64,000 nucleotides of DNA from Comamonadaceae bacterium (GCA_009996515.1 JAACZV010000022.1:32141-96140), one strand, 5' to 3'. Shown: positions 1 to 7,832, numbered from the stretch's first letter. The notes: a model not told the origin generated them from the sequence alone. Made by a program: numbers and translations.

Positions 1-27
1 CCATCTGCCACTGCCACCGCCACGCTG

Positions 28-528
28 ATGAAACTCGCCCTCGCCGTTCACCTCGACGGCACGCAGGCCCAGGCCGCCGCCGTCGCCTTCGACGCCTGGG
101 ATGCGCCCGAGCCGCTGAAGACCTTCGTCTCGCGCATCGCCCAGGTCGAGAAGCCCGCGCGCGGCGAGCTCGACCTGCGCGCGCTGCATTGCATGCTGCA
201 GCTGCTGCGCGAGCACCAGCTGGCGCCCGAGCTGGTCCTCATCGACGGCTTCGTGCATCTCGACGCGGCTGAAACGCCCGGGCTGGGCCAGCACCTGTTC
301 CACGCGCTGGGCAGCAGCACGCCCGTCATCGGCCTGTCGAAGTCGGCGCGGCCGGGCCTGTCGGCGCAGTTCGAGGTGATGCGCGAAGAGGAGGCCCGGC
401 CACTGCTCGTCACCTGCGCGGGCATCGACATCGGCGCGGCCAAGGTGCGCGTGCGGGCCATGCATGGGCGCAAGCGCGTGCCGACGCTGATGAAGCTGGT
501 GGCGCGGCTGGCGAAGGGCGGGGACTAG
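28..528 (+). CDS. Endonuclease V-like protein, probably catalytically degenerate
   Basis: The 166 aa product matches the short bacterial endonuclease V family, which normally nicks DNA next to deoxyinosine. Family landmarks are visible: LIDGFVHLD near residues 71-79 followed by PGLGQHLFHALG, then PVIGLSKS, and near the C-terminus MHGRKRVPTLMK. Two metal-ligand positions look lost by alignment from memory. The N-terminal VDVxY strand reads LAVHL, so Asp becomes Ala, and the RELPC helix reads RALHC, so Glu becomes Ala. The Asp in LIDGF and the His in MHG remain. The length is normal for the family. The stop codon lies in the left end of the adjacent inverted-repeat element, so the original C-terminus may have been slightly different. 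It may retain DNA binding without cleavage. Confidence 0.75.
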   Translation: MKLALAVHLDGTQAQAAAVAFDAWDAPEPLKTFVSRIAQVEKPARGELDLRALHCMLQLLREHQLAPELVLIDGFVHLDAAETPGLGQHLFHALGSSTPVIGLSKSARPGLSAQFEVMREEEARPLLVTCAGIDIGAAKVRVRAMHGRKRVPTLMKLVARLAKGGD

Positions 529-557
529 GGCCTGTTAACACTACGGGAGCGGGCCGC

Positions 558-655
558 GTTGTGACCAGAAAGCCCGCGCGCGGCGTTGCAAATCCTCGCC
601 GGGTATCGAACCCGGCTGCGGTTTGCGCCTTGCTCGCGGGCTTTCTGGTCACAAC
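558..655. repeat. Long hairpin 1 with tRNA T-arm-like apex
   Basis: Arms of 21 bp pair perfectly (558-578 with 635-655). The interior folds again: GCAAA pairs with TTTGC, and a GCCGGG/CCCGGC stem closes a 7-nt loop. On the minus strand the apex reads CCGGG-TTCGATA-CCCGG, the shape of a tRNA T-arm. The interior is related in sequence to that of hairpin 2. Confidence 0.8.
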
Positions 656-663
656 CCGAAGGG

Positions 664-761
664 AAGGCCCGCCGCCAGGGGCCACTCCGCGTTGCACCGC
701 TGGCCCGCATATCAATGCGGGCTGCGCGTTGCGCCTTGATTGGCCCCTGGCGGCGGGCCTT
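664..761. repeat. Long hairpin 2, diverged paralogue of hairpin 1
   Basis: Arms of 21 bp pair perfectly (664-684 with 741-761). The apex is CCCGCAT-ATCA-ATGCGGG. The interior shares GCGTTGCA on the left and TTGCGCCTTG on the right with hairpin 1 at matching positions, while the outer arms are unrelated. This suggests duplication of a core unit followed by arm replacement. Confidence 0.8.
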
Positions 762-897
762 CGCGGCCTACTCCCGTAGTGTTAACAGGCCCTAACCGCG
801 GGCGCCCGTGGTCCGGGCGCGAGGCCGCCGGGCTGCGGCCACGCCGCACGATGGTTCAATGCGCGCTCCCTGAAATCTGCGTTCCGTTCCCGTTCCC

Positions 898-1668
898 GTG
901 TTCAAGTTCCCGCGCCGTGCCGCCGTCCTCGCCTGTCTGACGCTTGTTTTTCTCCTCGCCCCTTCGATGGCCTCGGCCTCCGCCGTCAAGGGGCTGCCCA
1001 CCTCGTTTGCCCAATGCCCCGGTTTCTTTCTCGGGCAGCAGCCCCCCGCCGTGAAGGGCGGCCACGCGTTGCGTGAGCTGTGCTTCGACGGCTTCGCGGT
1101 GCTGCACAGCGGCCTGACCCGCACGCCGGTCTTCGCGGCGCAGCGCCTGAACAAGAAGTCCCTGGGCGGCATCCCGCGCCAGCGATCGGATCGCTTTTTT
1201 GCCGATGCGCGCCTGCGCAGCGCCGAGCGCGCCACGCTGGACGACTACCGGCGCTCCGGCTACTCGCGCGGGCACCTGGCCCCGTCGGCCGACATGGCCA
1301 CCGAGGCGGCGATGGCGCAATCCTTCTCGCTGGCCAACATGGTGCCGCAGTCCATGCGCCACAACTCCGGCGCCTGGGCCAAGATCGAGCAGGACACACG
1401 CAAATACGTGCAGCGCGCCAAGGGTGACGTGCATGTCGTCACGGGCGCCGTCTTCGGCAGCCAGGTCGAGCGCATCGGGCCCAACGGCGTGGCCGTGCCT
1501 AGCCACCTGTTCAAACTCGTCCACGACGTGCACACCGGCCAGACCTGGGCGCACTGGCAGGCCAACCGCGACGACGAGCGGCCCGGCAAGCCGATCAGCT
1601 ACGAGGAACTGGTGCGCCGCACGGCGGTCGAGTGGTTGCCGATGCTGCAGCGTGACCGGCGGCGGTGA
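898..1668 (+). CDS. Secreted DNA/RNA non-specific endonuclease (NUC family)
   Basis: The 256 aa protein has an N-terminal signal peptide (hydrophobic residues about 9-27, ending in ASASA) and a NUC (Serratia nuclease/NucA) domain. The catalytic His sits in SRGHLAP near residue 125. The family motif is usually DRGH, so the first residue is substituted. The metal-binding Asn region follows as NMVPQSMRHNSGAW. Such enzymes cut single- and double-stranded DNA and RNA outside the cytoplasm with Mg2+. The start is GTG, chosen because the next ATG would remove the signal peptide. No good Shine-Dalgarno is visible. It stands alone between the palindromic element and an empty spacer. Confidence 0.85.
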   Translation: MFKFPRRAAVLACLTLVFLLAPSMASASAVKGLPTSFAQCPGFFLGQQPPAVKGGHALRELCFDGFAVLHSGLTRTPVFAAQRLNKKSLGGIPRQRSDRFFADARLRSAERATLDDYRRSGYSRGHLAPSADMATEAAMAQSFSLANMVPQSMRHNSGAWAKIEQDTRKYVQRAKGDVHVVTGAVFGSQVERIGPNGVAVPSHLFKLVHDVHTGQTWAHWQANRDDERPGKPISYEELVRRTAVEWLPMLQRDRRR

Positions 1669-1734
1669 CTGCGGCCGAGACGCGCTGGGCCCGGGAGTGG
1701 GGCGACCGCGCGGGGCGCGCGCAGCCCCTCTAGG

Positions 1735-1755
1735 CCTGCCTCAATTCAAGGCAGG
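1735..1755 (+). terminator. Possible terminator hairpin after the nuclease gene
   Basis: A 7 bp stem (CCTGCCT/AGGCAGG) with a 7-nt loop lies 66 nt after the nuclease stop. There is no T-run, so this is weak. I see nothing else in the 1669-1950 spacer. Confidence 0.3.
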
Positions 1756-1950
1756 GCGTCGAAGTGCCAACGGCAACAAGCACTTGGCGCTGCGGTCGCC
1801 AGGTTATCAACAGCGTTGCCCACGGATTGGGGGAACAACCGGGGGTGGGTGAGGGCGCTCGGTAGCGCCGGCGTCCTGGCGTCGCTGCGTGCGCCGTCAT
1901 CGTTGCTTGCCACGGACCCCGCGGGCGGCCGCGCGGCGTTCCCGCCTGGC

Positions 1951-2244
1951 TTACTGCCCGAAGGTCTCGTCGATGTCGCGCGAGCCATGCAGCACGCGGA
2001 CGATGTCGATGCCATCGGGCAATGGCTGAAAGAACACGACGTAGCGGCCGAAGACGAAGCTGCGAAGACCTGGCGCCAGTTCATCCCGTTGCCGCCCCAT
2101 CGCCGGTTGCGTGGCCCATAGATTCAGCTTCTCGTCGAGCCTATCCAGCCACCGATCCGCCTCCGCGAGGCTGTCCTCGGCGATGTAGTCCCAGATCTCG
2201 AGGATGTCGGCCTCGGCCCGGGGGCGCCGTGTGACGCGGGCCAT
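1951..2244 (-). CDS. parE: ParE-type toxin of a type II toxin-antitoxin system
   Basis: This 97 aa RelE/ParE-superfamily toxin shows the expected helices at the N-terminus (PRAEADILEIWDYIAEDS) and the conserved segments GLRSFVFGRYVVFF and IDIVRVLHGSRDI. ParE toxins usually poison DNA gyrase, while RelE relatives cleave mRNA. Sequence alone favours ParE. The start codon directly follows the antitoxin stop (TGA then ATG with no gap), so the two are translationally coupled, antitoxin first. Confidence 0.85.
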   Translation of the reverse strand: MARVTRRPRAEADILEIWDYIAEDSLAEADRWLDRLDEKLNLWATQPAMGRQRDELAPGLRSFVFGRYVVFFQPLPDGIDIVRVLHGSRDIDETFGQ

Positions 2245-2511
2245 TCAGGCGGCCGGTGCCTTGGCCGCACGGCGGGCGCGGGCTTTTTCCTTCACGTCCT
2301 TGGCGTCCCAGGGTTCGCTGGCGCCACTGGCCAGCCCTTCGCGCACAGCGCTGCGCAGTTCATCCAGCTTGGCTTGCCGCAAGCGGTCCTGCTCGTCCAT
2401 CAGCCGCAGTGCTTCTCGCACCACTTCGCTGGCCGACGAGTACATGCCCGAGTCCACCTTGGCACGGACCAGTTCTTCGAGCTGCGGCGTGAGGTTGACG
2501 TTCATGCCCAT
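2245..2511 (-). CDS. parD: ParD/CopG-type antitoxin
   Basis: This 88 aa ribbon-helix-helix antitoxin begins with the beta strand MNVNLTPQLEELV. The RHH helices follow with SGMYSSASEVVREALRLM at residues about 21-38, the hallmark of ParD. The C-terminus is charged and probably unfolded until bound to ParE. The first ATG is preceded by AGGA at good spacing; a second ATG two codons later is possible. RHH antitoxins repress their own promoter, and an inverted repeat lies just upstream. Confidence 0.87.
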   Translation of the reverse strand: MGMNVNLTPQLEELVRAKVDSGMYSSASEVVREALRLMDEQDRLRQAKLDELRSAVREGLASGASEPWDAKDVKEKARARRAAKAPAA

Positions 2512-2528
2512 GGCTCAGTCCTTCGAAA

Positions 2529-2565
2529 AATCTCTGATGAGACTCTAGCGGAAGTGTCAGAGATT
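2529..2565 (-). promoter_or_regulatory. Candidate parDE operator
   Basis: A perfect 9-bp inverted repeat, AATCTCTGA at 2529-2537 and TCAGAGATT at 2557-2565, lies 18-54 bp upstream of the parD start. A TAGAGT hexamer within the spacer (minus strand) could be a -10. This fits autorepression by a ParD dimer pair. Confidence 0.5.
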
Positions 2566-2639
2566 GACATTCTGTGCGTGCGCGGCGCGCGCGTTGGCTT
2601 GCACAGCAACAGTCCGCAATTCCTTGTGCATCACAGCTC

Positions 2640-2717
2640 GTAGGTTGGGGTGAGGGCGGCGAACCCCACGGGCATGGCAGGTCTCGATGTTGGAGCTCGC
2701 AGGCTCACTCCAACCTA
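2640..2717. repeat. Dispersed repeat unit 1 (TAGGTTGG...CCAACCTA)
   Basis: Bounded by the inverted repeats TAGGTTGG (2641-2648) and CCAACCTA (2710-2717). It shares GCGAACCC, GGCAGG, TGTTGGAG and CTCACTCCAACCTA with the unit at 2761-2830 in the same order. Repeats with these ends are scattered through many proteobacterial genomes. Confidence 0.6.
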
Positions 2718-2760
2718 TCGGGCTCGTTCAGTCGCGCGCCGCGCGCACCTGCCATCTTGC

Positions 2761-2830
2761 GATGAGGGAGCGAACCCAACGGCCGTGGCAGGGCTGGGTG
2801 TTGGAGTTCGCAGGGCTCACTCCAACCTAC
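2761..2830. repeat. Dispersed repeat unit 2, direct copy
   Basis: A direct, diverged copy of the preceding unit (GCGAACCCAACGG, TGTTGGAGTTCGCAGG, CTCACTCCAACCTAC). Its left end lacks the TAGGTTGG arm, but its right end could pair with the left arm of unit 1 at 2641. It ends a few bases before the stop codon of the next gene. Confidence 0.6.
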
Positions 2831-2834
2831 CGCG

Positions 2835-3689
2835 CTACTTGGCTCGCCGCGCATAGCGTTTCACGGCCAAAAAGGCTAACGCGCCGGCCGAAAGTCCTGC
2901 TGCGCAGCCGGCAACGATGGGCCAAACCGGCGCCGACACCACCCCCAACGACAAGGCCACCGCACCGAGGGAGTGCGAGCCTAGGATCGTCACACTTCCC
3001 GCTGCCAGCGATGCGCCCAGAGCACCGCCTGCAGCCGCTCCTCCCGCGAGAGAGGCTGTGCCTATACCGGCATCAAACGAGAACTTGCGCGCAAGCTCCT
3101 GCAGTTCTTCAAAAGTCGTCGCAATGACTTCGCCCACGCGCTGGACGAGGTGAACCACACCATCTACAAATCGAGCCGACGCCGCCAGAATGCGCTCATC
3201 CTTGATGAAGCGTCGAGCACCATCGACCAGCAGAGCCAACCCGACCGCCAACGCAGATGCGGTACCGAGCACTTCGCCAAAATTCGGTTCAATCAAGCGT
3301 CCAACTACGTCCCCAGCCGTGTATCCGAAGGCGCCGAGAACCATCGCCCCGCCGCCGACTAACACTAGGGCGGGCACGGCTACCGTACCTTGCACGAGCG
3401 CCACGCCACCGACAAAAAGCCCTTTGAGTAGGGTCGCCGCGAAGCCCGCTCCAGCAATGCCACCGACCGCCGCTCCAACGGCCGCGCCAACGTCCGACAA
3501 CTTGCTGGCCACGACGTGCTCGCCCATCAATACATGTCCACTGCTGACGCCCCAGGCCAGCAAGGCTGCACCTATGGCCATCTCTGCTACGCCGACCTCG
3601 GCTTGGTGAGAAGATGCCCAGGTTTTGCAACGCTCAGTAAAGCCACGTCGGACGAACTCATCCACGTTGGATAGAGCTATTTCATGCAT
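2835..3689 (-). CDS. Hypothetical glycine-rich membrane protein
   Basis: I do not recognise this 284 aa protein. It is rich in Gly, Ala and Val with several long hydrophobic stretches (about residues 35-55, 65-130, 140-155, 210-275) containing glycine-zipper spacing such as GAAVGAAVGGIAGAGFAATLLKG and GGAAAGGALGAS. A short polar N-terminus (MHEIALSNVDEFVRRGF) and a central amphipathic region (about 160-200) flank them. The C-terminus is basic (KRYARRAK). Base composition is about 58-62% GC, visibly lower than the flanks, suggesting transfer. The pattern resembles membrane-inserting effectors or tape-like proteins, but no family can be assigned. Confidence 0.6.
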   Translation of the reverse strand: MHEIALSNVDEFVRRGFTERCKTWASSHQAEVGVAEMAIGAALLAWGVSSGHVLMGEHVVASKLSDVGAAVGAAVGGIAGAGFAATLLKGLFVGGVALVQGTVAVPALVLVGGGAMVLGAFGYTAGDVVGRLIEPNFGEVLGTASALAVGLALLVDGARRFIKDERILAASARFVDGVVHLVQRVGEVIATTFEELQELARKFSFDAGIGTASLAGGAAAGGALGASLAAGSVTILGSHSLGAVALSLGVVSAPVWPIVAGCAAGLSAGALAFLAVKRYARRAK

Positions 3690-3823
3690 GTATTGAGCTC
3701 GTCGGTTTGGTTGTCCCAGCTACCAGTTTAGGCCCAACATAACCCGACGACTGCTAGTGGCAAGTGCGGCCCCTTGAGGCTGCTCAGCGAATGTCGCCAA
3801 CCAGCCCCAAGCGGCCCCGCCAC

Positions 3824-5629
3824 TCAGCTCGCCGCTGCCGCCTCTGTTTCCAACCCAAACTGCATCGCCGCCAACTTCGCGTACAGCCCGCCTCGCGCCA
3901 CCAGTTCGTCGTGCCGGCCTATATCCACGATGCGGCCCCCGTCCAAAACAACGATGCGATCCGCCTTCTGGATGGTTGCCAGCCGGTGCGCGATGACCAG
4001 CGTCGTGCGGTGCTGCATGGCCGCCTCCAGCGCCGCCTGCACGACGCGCTCGCTCTCCGCGTCCAGCGCGCTGGTGGCCTCGTCCAGCAGCAGCAGCGGC
4101 GGGTTCTTCAGCATCGCGCGGGCGATGCTGATGCGCTGGCGCTGGCCGCCGGACAGGCGCACGCCGCGTTCGCCCAGGAAGCTCTGGTAGCCCTCGGGCA
4201 GCGCGCGGATGAAGTCGTCCGCGAACGCGGCCTTGGCGGCGGCGATGACCTCGTCGTCGCTCGCGTCGGGCCGGCCGTAGCGGATGTTCTCCAGCGCGCT
4301 GGTGGAGAAGATGACGCTGTCCTGCGGCACCAGGCCGATGTTGGCGCGCAGCTGGGCCAGGCTGAGGCTCTGCGTGGGCACGCCGTTGAGCCGGATCTGG
4401 CCCGCCTGCGGGTCGTAGAAGCGCAGCAGCAGCTGGAACAGCGTGGTCTTGCCGGCGCCGCTGGGGCCCACCAGGGCCACGGTCTCGCCGGGCTGCACGG
4501 TCAGCGACACGCCGTCCAGCGCCGCGGTCAGCGGCCGCGACGGGTAGTGGAAGCGGATGGCGTCGAACTCGACGCGGCTGCCGCCCTGGGTGGTCGTCAG
4601 CGCCTGCGGCCGGGCCGGATCGGCCACCGGCGAGCGGGCCTCCATCAGCTCCACCAGCCGCTCCGTCGCGCCGGCGGCGCGCAGCACGTCGCCCCAGACC
4701 TCGGCCAGCACGGCCACGCTGCTGACCAGCAGCGTCACATAGACCACCGTCTGCCCCAGGTGGCCGGCACTGATCTTGCCGGCGATGACGGCCTGCGTGC
4801 CCTGGTACAGGCCCCACAGCATGGCGCCGAACACGGCCGTGATCAGGAAGGCGACCAGGAAGCTGCGCACCCGGGTGCGCTTGCGCGCCGTGTCGAAGGC
4901 GGCCTCGCTGGCGGCGGCGAAGCGCCGGCTCTCGGCGGCCTCCTGCGTGTAGCTCTGCACCACGGTGACGGCGTTCAGCACCTCGGCGGCGATGGCCGAG
5001 GTGTCGGCCACGCGGTCCTGGCTGGCGCGCGACAGCTTGCGCACGCGCCGGCCGAAGTACAGCGCCGGCGCCACCACCAGCACCAGGATGCCCAGCACCT
5101 GGCCCATCACATAGGGGTTGGTGACGACCAGCATCACCAGCGCGCCCACGCCCATCACCGTGTTGCGCAGGCCCATGGAGAGGCTGGAGCCCACCACGGT
5201 CTGCACGACGGTGGTGTCGGTCGTGATGCGGCTCAGCACCTCGCCGGTCTGCGTGGTCTCGAAGAACTCGGGGCTCTGGCGCAGCACATGCTTGTAGACG
5301 GCGTTGCGCAGGTCGGCCGTCACGCGTTCGCCCAGCCAGGTGACCATGTAGAAGCGCGAGGCCGAGAACACGCCCAGGGCGGCGCCCACGGCGAACATGG
5401 CCAGGAAATGCTCGCGCAGCGCCATCAGCCGCTCGCCAGGGTCGCCGGCCGAGAAGCCGGCGTCGATGAGGCCGCGCAGCGCCAGCGGGAAGGCCAGCGT
5501 GGCCGCCGCGGACAGCAGCAGCGCCAGCAGCGCCAGCGCGATGCGGCCGCGGTAGGGGCGCAGAAAGGGCAGCAGGCCGCTCAGCGAGCGGGCCTGCTTG
5601 GAGGCGGGGCGTTCGGTGGTGGAACTCAT
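3824..5629 (-). CDS. ABC exporter, fused permease and ATPase (MsbA-related)
   Basis: This 601 aa half-transporter has a six-helix transmembrane domain (residues about 15-310) followed by a nucleotide-binding domain. The NBD shows Walker A GPSGAGKTT (about 383), signature LSGGQRQR (about 482), Walker B LLLLDEATSALD (about 504) and the H-loop IAHRLAT. It belongs to the type IV exporter group related to MsbA and works as a homodimer in the inner membrane. The substrate is unknown. The start MSSTTERP is preferred over an ATG ten codons earlier because its ATG overlaps the stop of the upstream aminotransferase gene (ATGA), indicating one operon. Confidence 0.85.
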   Translation of the reverse strand: MSSTTERPASKQARSLSGLLPFLRPYRGRIALALLALLLSAAATLAFPLALRGLIDAGFSAGDPGERLMALREHFLAMFAVGAALGVFSASRFYMVTWLGERVTADLRNAVYKHVLRQSPEFFETTQTGEVLSRITTDTTVVQTVVGSSLSMGLRNTVMGVGALVMLVVTNPYVMGQVLGILVLVVAPALYFGRRVRKLSRASQDRVADTSAIAAEVLNAVTVVQSYTQEAAESRRFAAASEAAFDTARKRTRVRSFLVAFLITAVFGAMLWGLYQGTQAVIAGKISAGHLGQTVVYVTLLVSSVAVLAEVWGDVLRAAGATERLVELMEARSPVADPARPQALTTTQGGSRVEFDAIRFHYPSRPLTAALDGVSLTVQPGETVALVGPSGAGKTTLFQLLLRFYDPQAGQIRLNGVPTQSLSLAQLRANIGLVPQDSVIFSTSALENIRYGRPDASDDEVIAAAKAAFADDFIRALPEGYQSFLGERGVRLSGGQRQRISIARAMLKNPPLLLLDEATSALDAESERVVQAALEAAMQHRTTLVIAHRLATIQKADRIVVLDGGRIVDIGRHDELVARGGLYAKLAAMQFGLETEAAAAS

Positions 5630-6762
5630 GTCTTCAGGGCGTCGGTCAGGACGTCGCAAGTGCGGCTCAGCATCGCGTCGTCAAGGTCTTGGTGGCAGAG
5701 CAGTTGCAGCACATGGCGGCGCCAGCGCGCGCCATGGTCGTCGGGGAATTCAGGCACGCCGGGCCAGACGCGGTCCCAGCGGAACACCGCGCAGCCGGCC
5801 GCGCGCAGCGCCGCGTAGACCGGTTCGGGTTGGTCCACCCACAGCGGCATCACATAGGGCGCGGCCTGGGCCGGCAGGGTGCCCAGCAGCGCGCGGGCGC
5901 CGGCCAGGCCTTGGGTGCCGTCGAACAGCGCCTGGTAATGGGCGCGGCGGCGCGCGACGATGCGCCCGCGCGGCAGGCCCAGCAGCCGGCCGGTCAGCGC
6001 CGGCGGCGCCTGCTCGCTGCGGCCCAGGTCGCAGTCGGCCAGCATGTCGGCTTCGGTCATGTCCTGCGGCGCGGCGGCGGACGGCGCGCGCGGCGGGCCG
6101 TTCTTCAGGCGGAACAGCGCGCGCAGCGGCGTGTTGAGGCCAGCCAGCCGGCCCTGCTGGCTGCCGCGCTCCAGCAGGTCCACCCAGGCCTTGAGCTGCG
6201 CCCTGGCACCGGCCGGCCGCAGCGCCTGCGCGGGCAGCGGCCGGGCCGAGGCCAGCAGGCCGCCCTCGGCCACCGGGAAGAACTTGGACAGGCTGGCCGT
6301 CGCCAGGTCGCCCCACTGGCCCACCGGCCGCTCGCCGGCCTGGCCGAAGAAGCTGTGCGCGCAGTCCTCCACCAGCGCGATGCCGTGGGCGTCGCACCAG
6401 GCCCGCTGGGCGGCCAGCGAGCGCGGCAGGCCGAACAGCTGGGCCACGACCAGGGCCTTGGTGCCGGGCGCGGGCCTGATGGCCTCCAGCCGGGGCAGGC
6501 CGTCGGGGCCCAGCGGATAGAACTGCACCCGCGCGCCGGCCGCGCGCAGCGGCGCCACCAGCGTGGGGCAGTGGTAGCTCGGTGCCAGCACGCCGTCGCC
6601 GGCCTGCACGCCCAGCGCCTTCATGGCCGCGAACAACGCCGCGCGGCCGCTGGTCAGCAGCCGCTGGTGGGGCAGGTCGTCGACGGCGGGCAGGCCGGCG
6701 GGGCGCAGGCCCGAGAGGTTGTCCCAGCCGAAGGTGGGGCGGGTGGGTTGGCGTTGCAGCAT
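5626..6762 (-). CDS. DegT/DnrJ/EryC1-family PLP aminotransferase
   Basis: The 378 aa protein looks like the sugar-aminotransferase fold of PLP enzymes. It has SGRAALFAAMKALGV with the phosphate-binding start, the APSYHCPTLVAPLRAAGA segment, VEDCAHSFF with the Asp that contacts the pyridine nitrogen, and SLSKFFPVAEGG carrying the Schiff-base Lys near residue 166. Family members modify nucleotide sugars or polysaccharide precursors. Its coupling to an MsbA-type exporter suggests an envelope glycoconjugate role, which is inference. It starts 17 nt after the AttH-like gene and overlaps the next gene by 4 nt. Confidence 0.75.
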   Translation of the reverse strand: MLQRQPTRPTFGWDNLSGLRPAGLPAVDDLPHQRLLTSGRAALFAAMKALGVQAGDGVLAPSYHCPTLVAPLRAAGARVQFYPLGPDGLPRLEAIRPAPGTKALVVAQLFGLPRSLAAQRAWCDAHGIALVEDCAHSFFGQAGERPVGQWGDLATASLSKFFPVAEGGLLASARPLPAQALRPAGARAQLKAWVDLLERGSQQGRLAGLNTPLRALFRLKNGPPRAPSAAAPQDMTEADMLADCDLGRSEQAPPALTGRLLGLPRGRIVARRRAHYQALFDGTQGLAGARALLGTLPAQAAPYVMPLWVDQPEPVYAALRAAGCAVFRWDRVWPGVPEFPDDHGARWRRHVLQLLCHQDLDDAMLSRTCDVLTDALKT

Positions 6763-6779
6763 GGGCCGCGCATTGTGGT

Positions 6780-7832
6780 CTACCGCAGCGGCGGTTTGCC
6801 GGCGTAGCCGGTCAGTTCCAGGTAGCCGGCGCCCAGTGGCCGGTTGCGGTCGTCGAACAGCCGGGCCGCGCCCTCCCAGTAGACCAGGCCCGAGCTGCGC
6901 CGGGCGTCGATCTCCTGCGCGTCGAAGGCGGCGCGCAGCTGCATCTCGCCGGCCGGGCTGCTCAGCCGCCAGTCCAGCGGCCAGCGCGCGCCGGTGGCGG
7001 GGCTGGTCCAGTGGCGCGTGGGCGTCATCCGCAGCTCTTCGGGCGCAAAGCTGCGGTCGGGCTGGCCGGGCGTGCGCAGGCTGCCGCCGGCCCAGGAGCG
7101 GCTGCCGTCGCGGTGGCGCAGCTGGAACAGCGTCAGCGCGCGGCCGTCCAGCAGGTTGATGCCCAGCCAGTCCCAGCCTATGGCCTCGCCCAGCAGGCTA
7201 TCGCTCCATTCATGGTCCAGCCAGGCGCGGCCGGCCAGGCTGTGGCGCTGGCCGTCCAGCACCAGCGCGGCCTGGGTCTGCAGCTGCGGGCGGGAGTAGT
7301 AGTGGCTGAACTGCTGCGACCCGGGGCCTTTGCGCGACAGGCCAGCCTCGCCTTGCAGCAGCGGCGCGTCCGGCGCGGCCAGCTCCAGCTCCAGCGCGAA
7401 GCCGGGGCCGCCGAAGACGGCGCGGTAGCCGTCGCGTTCGCGGACCAGCGTCCAGTCGCGCAGCTTGACGTCGCAGTCGCCCACCCGGGCCTGCACGGCG
7501 CCGGGCAGGGTGCGCAGCAGGCGCTGGGCGTGGCGCTGCCGCTGCGCGCCGAGGTCGGACAGCGCCACATGGCCCAGCAGCAGCTGCCGCGGCGCCAGCT
7601 CGCTGGCATGGTCGGCCGCGGCCGGGCCGGGCAGGCGGAAGAAGGTCAGCTGGTAGCCGTAGCGCGGCCTGAGCAGGGACTCCGCACCGTCGCGGTCGCC
7701 CAGCAGGCCGGTCAGGTACCACCACTCGATGGCCTGCTCGGGATGGGCGCCGAAGTCCTGCGGGAAGTTCAGCGCGGCGCGCACCGGCAGCGGCAGCGCG
7801 GCCAGCAGCAGCGTGCGGCGGCGCAGCGTCAT
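6780..7832 (-). CDS. AttH-like secreted lipocalin-fold protein (CrtC family)
   Basis: The 350 aa protein opens with a twin-Arg-containing hydrophobic leader (MTLRRRTLLLAALPL) and then shows the AttH/carotenoid 1,2-hydratase fold. Markers are EQAIEWWYLTGLL near residue 35, FSHYYSRP around 170, and AWLDHEWSD in the middle. These proteins are two lipocalin-like domains and are typically encoded with an FtsX-type permease and an ATPase. That arrangement is seen here, so AttH is more likely than a carotenoid enzyme. Its start overlaps the permease stop by 4 nt. Confidence 0.8.
   Translation of the reverse strand: MTLRRRTLLLAALPLPVRAALNFPQDFGAHPEQAIEWWYLTGLLGDRDGAESLLRPRYGYQLTFFRLPGPAAADHASELAPRQLLLGHVALSDLGAQRQRHAQRLLRTLPGAVQARVGDCDVKLRDWTLVRERDGYRAVFGGPGFALELELAAPDAPLLQGEAGLSRKGPGSQQFSHYYSRPQLQTQAALVLDGQRHSLAGRAWLDHEWSDSLLGEAIGWDWLGINLLDGRALTLFQLRHRDGSRSWAGGSLRTPGQPDRSFAPEELRMTPTRHWTSPATGARWPLDWRLSSPAGEMQLRAAFDAQEIDARRSSGLVYWEGAARLFDDRNRPLGAGYLELTGYAGKPPLR

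Larger units (their letters stand above)
526..794. mobile_element. MITE-like element: two hairpins within terminal inverted repeats
   Basis: Perfect inverted repeats of 24 bp lie at 526-549 and 771-794 and extend to about 33 bp with two mismatches. Between them sit two long hairpins (558-655 and 664-761) separated by 8 nt. The outermost base pairs are TA at both ends, consistent with a TA target duplication as made by IS630/mariner-type transposases. No coding sequence of its own is evident, so a non-autonomous element is the simplest reading. It supplies the stop codon of the upstream gene. Confidence 0.75.

Noticed and set aside
590..625. A tRNA gene at the T-arm-like hairpin
   Set aside because: Only a T-arm is present; no acceptor, D or anticodon arms can be drawn around it.
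561..795. Short frames inside the nested hairpin element
   Set aside because: They follow from the inverted repeats and have no start signals or similarity.
2640..2830. CRISPR-like array
   Set aside because: Only two diverged units of about 70-80 bp; no short identical repeats with unique spacers and no cas genes.
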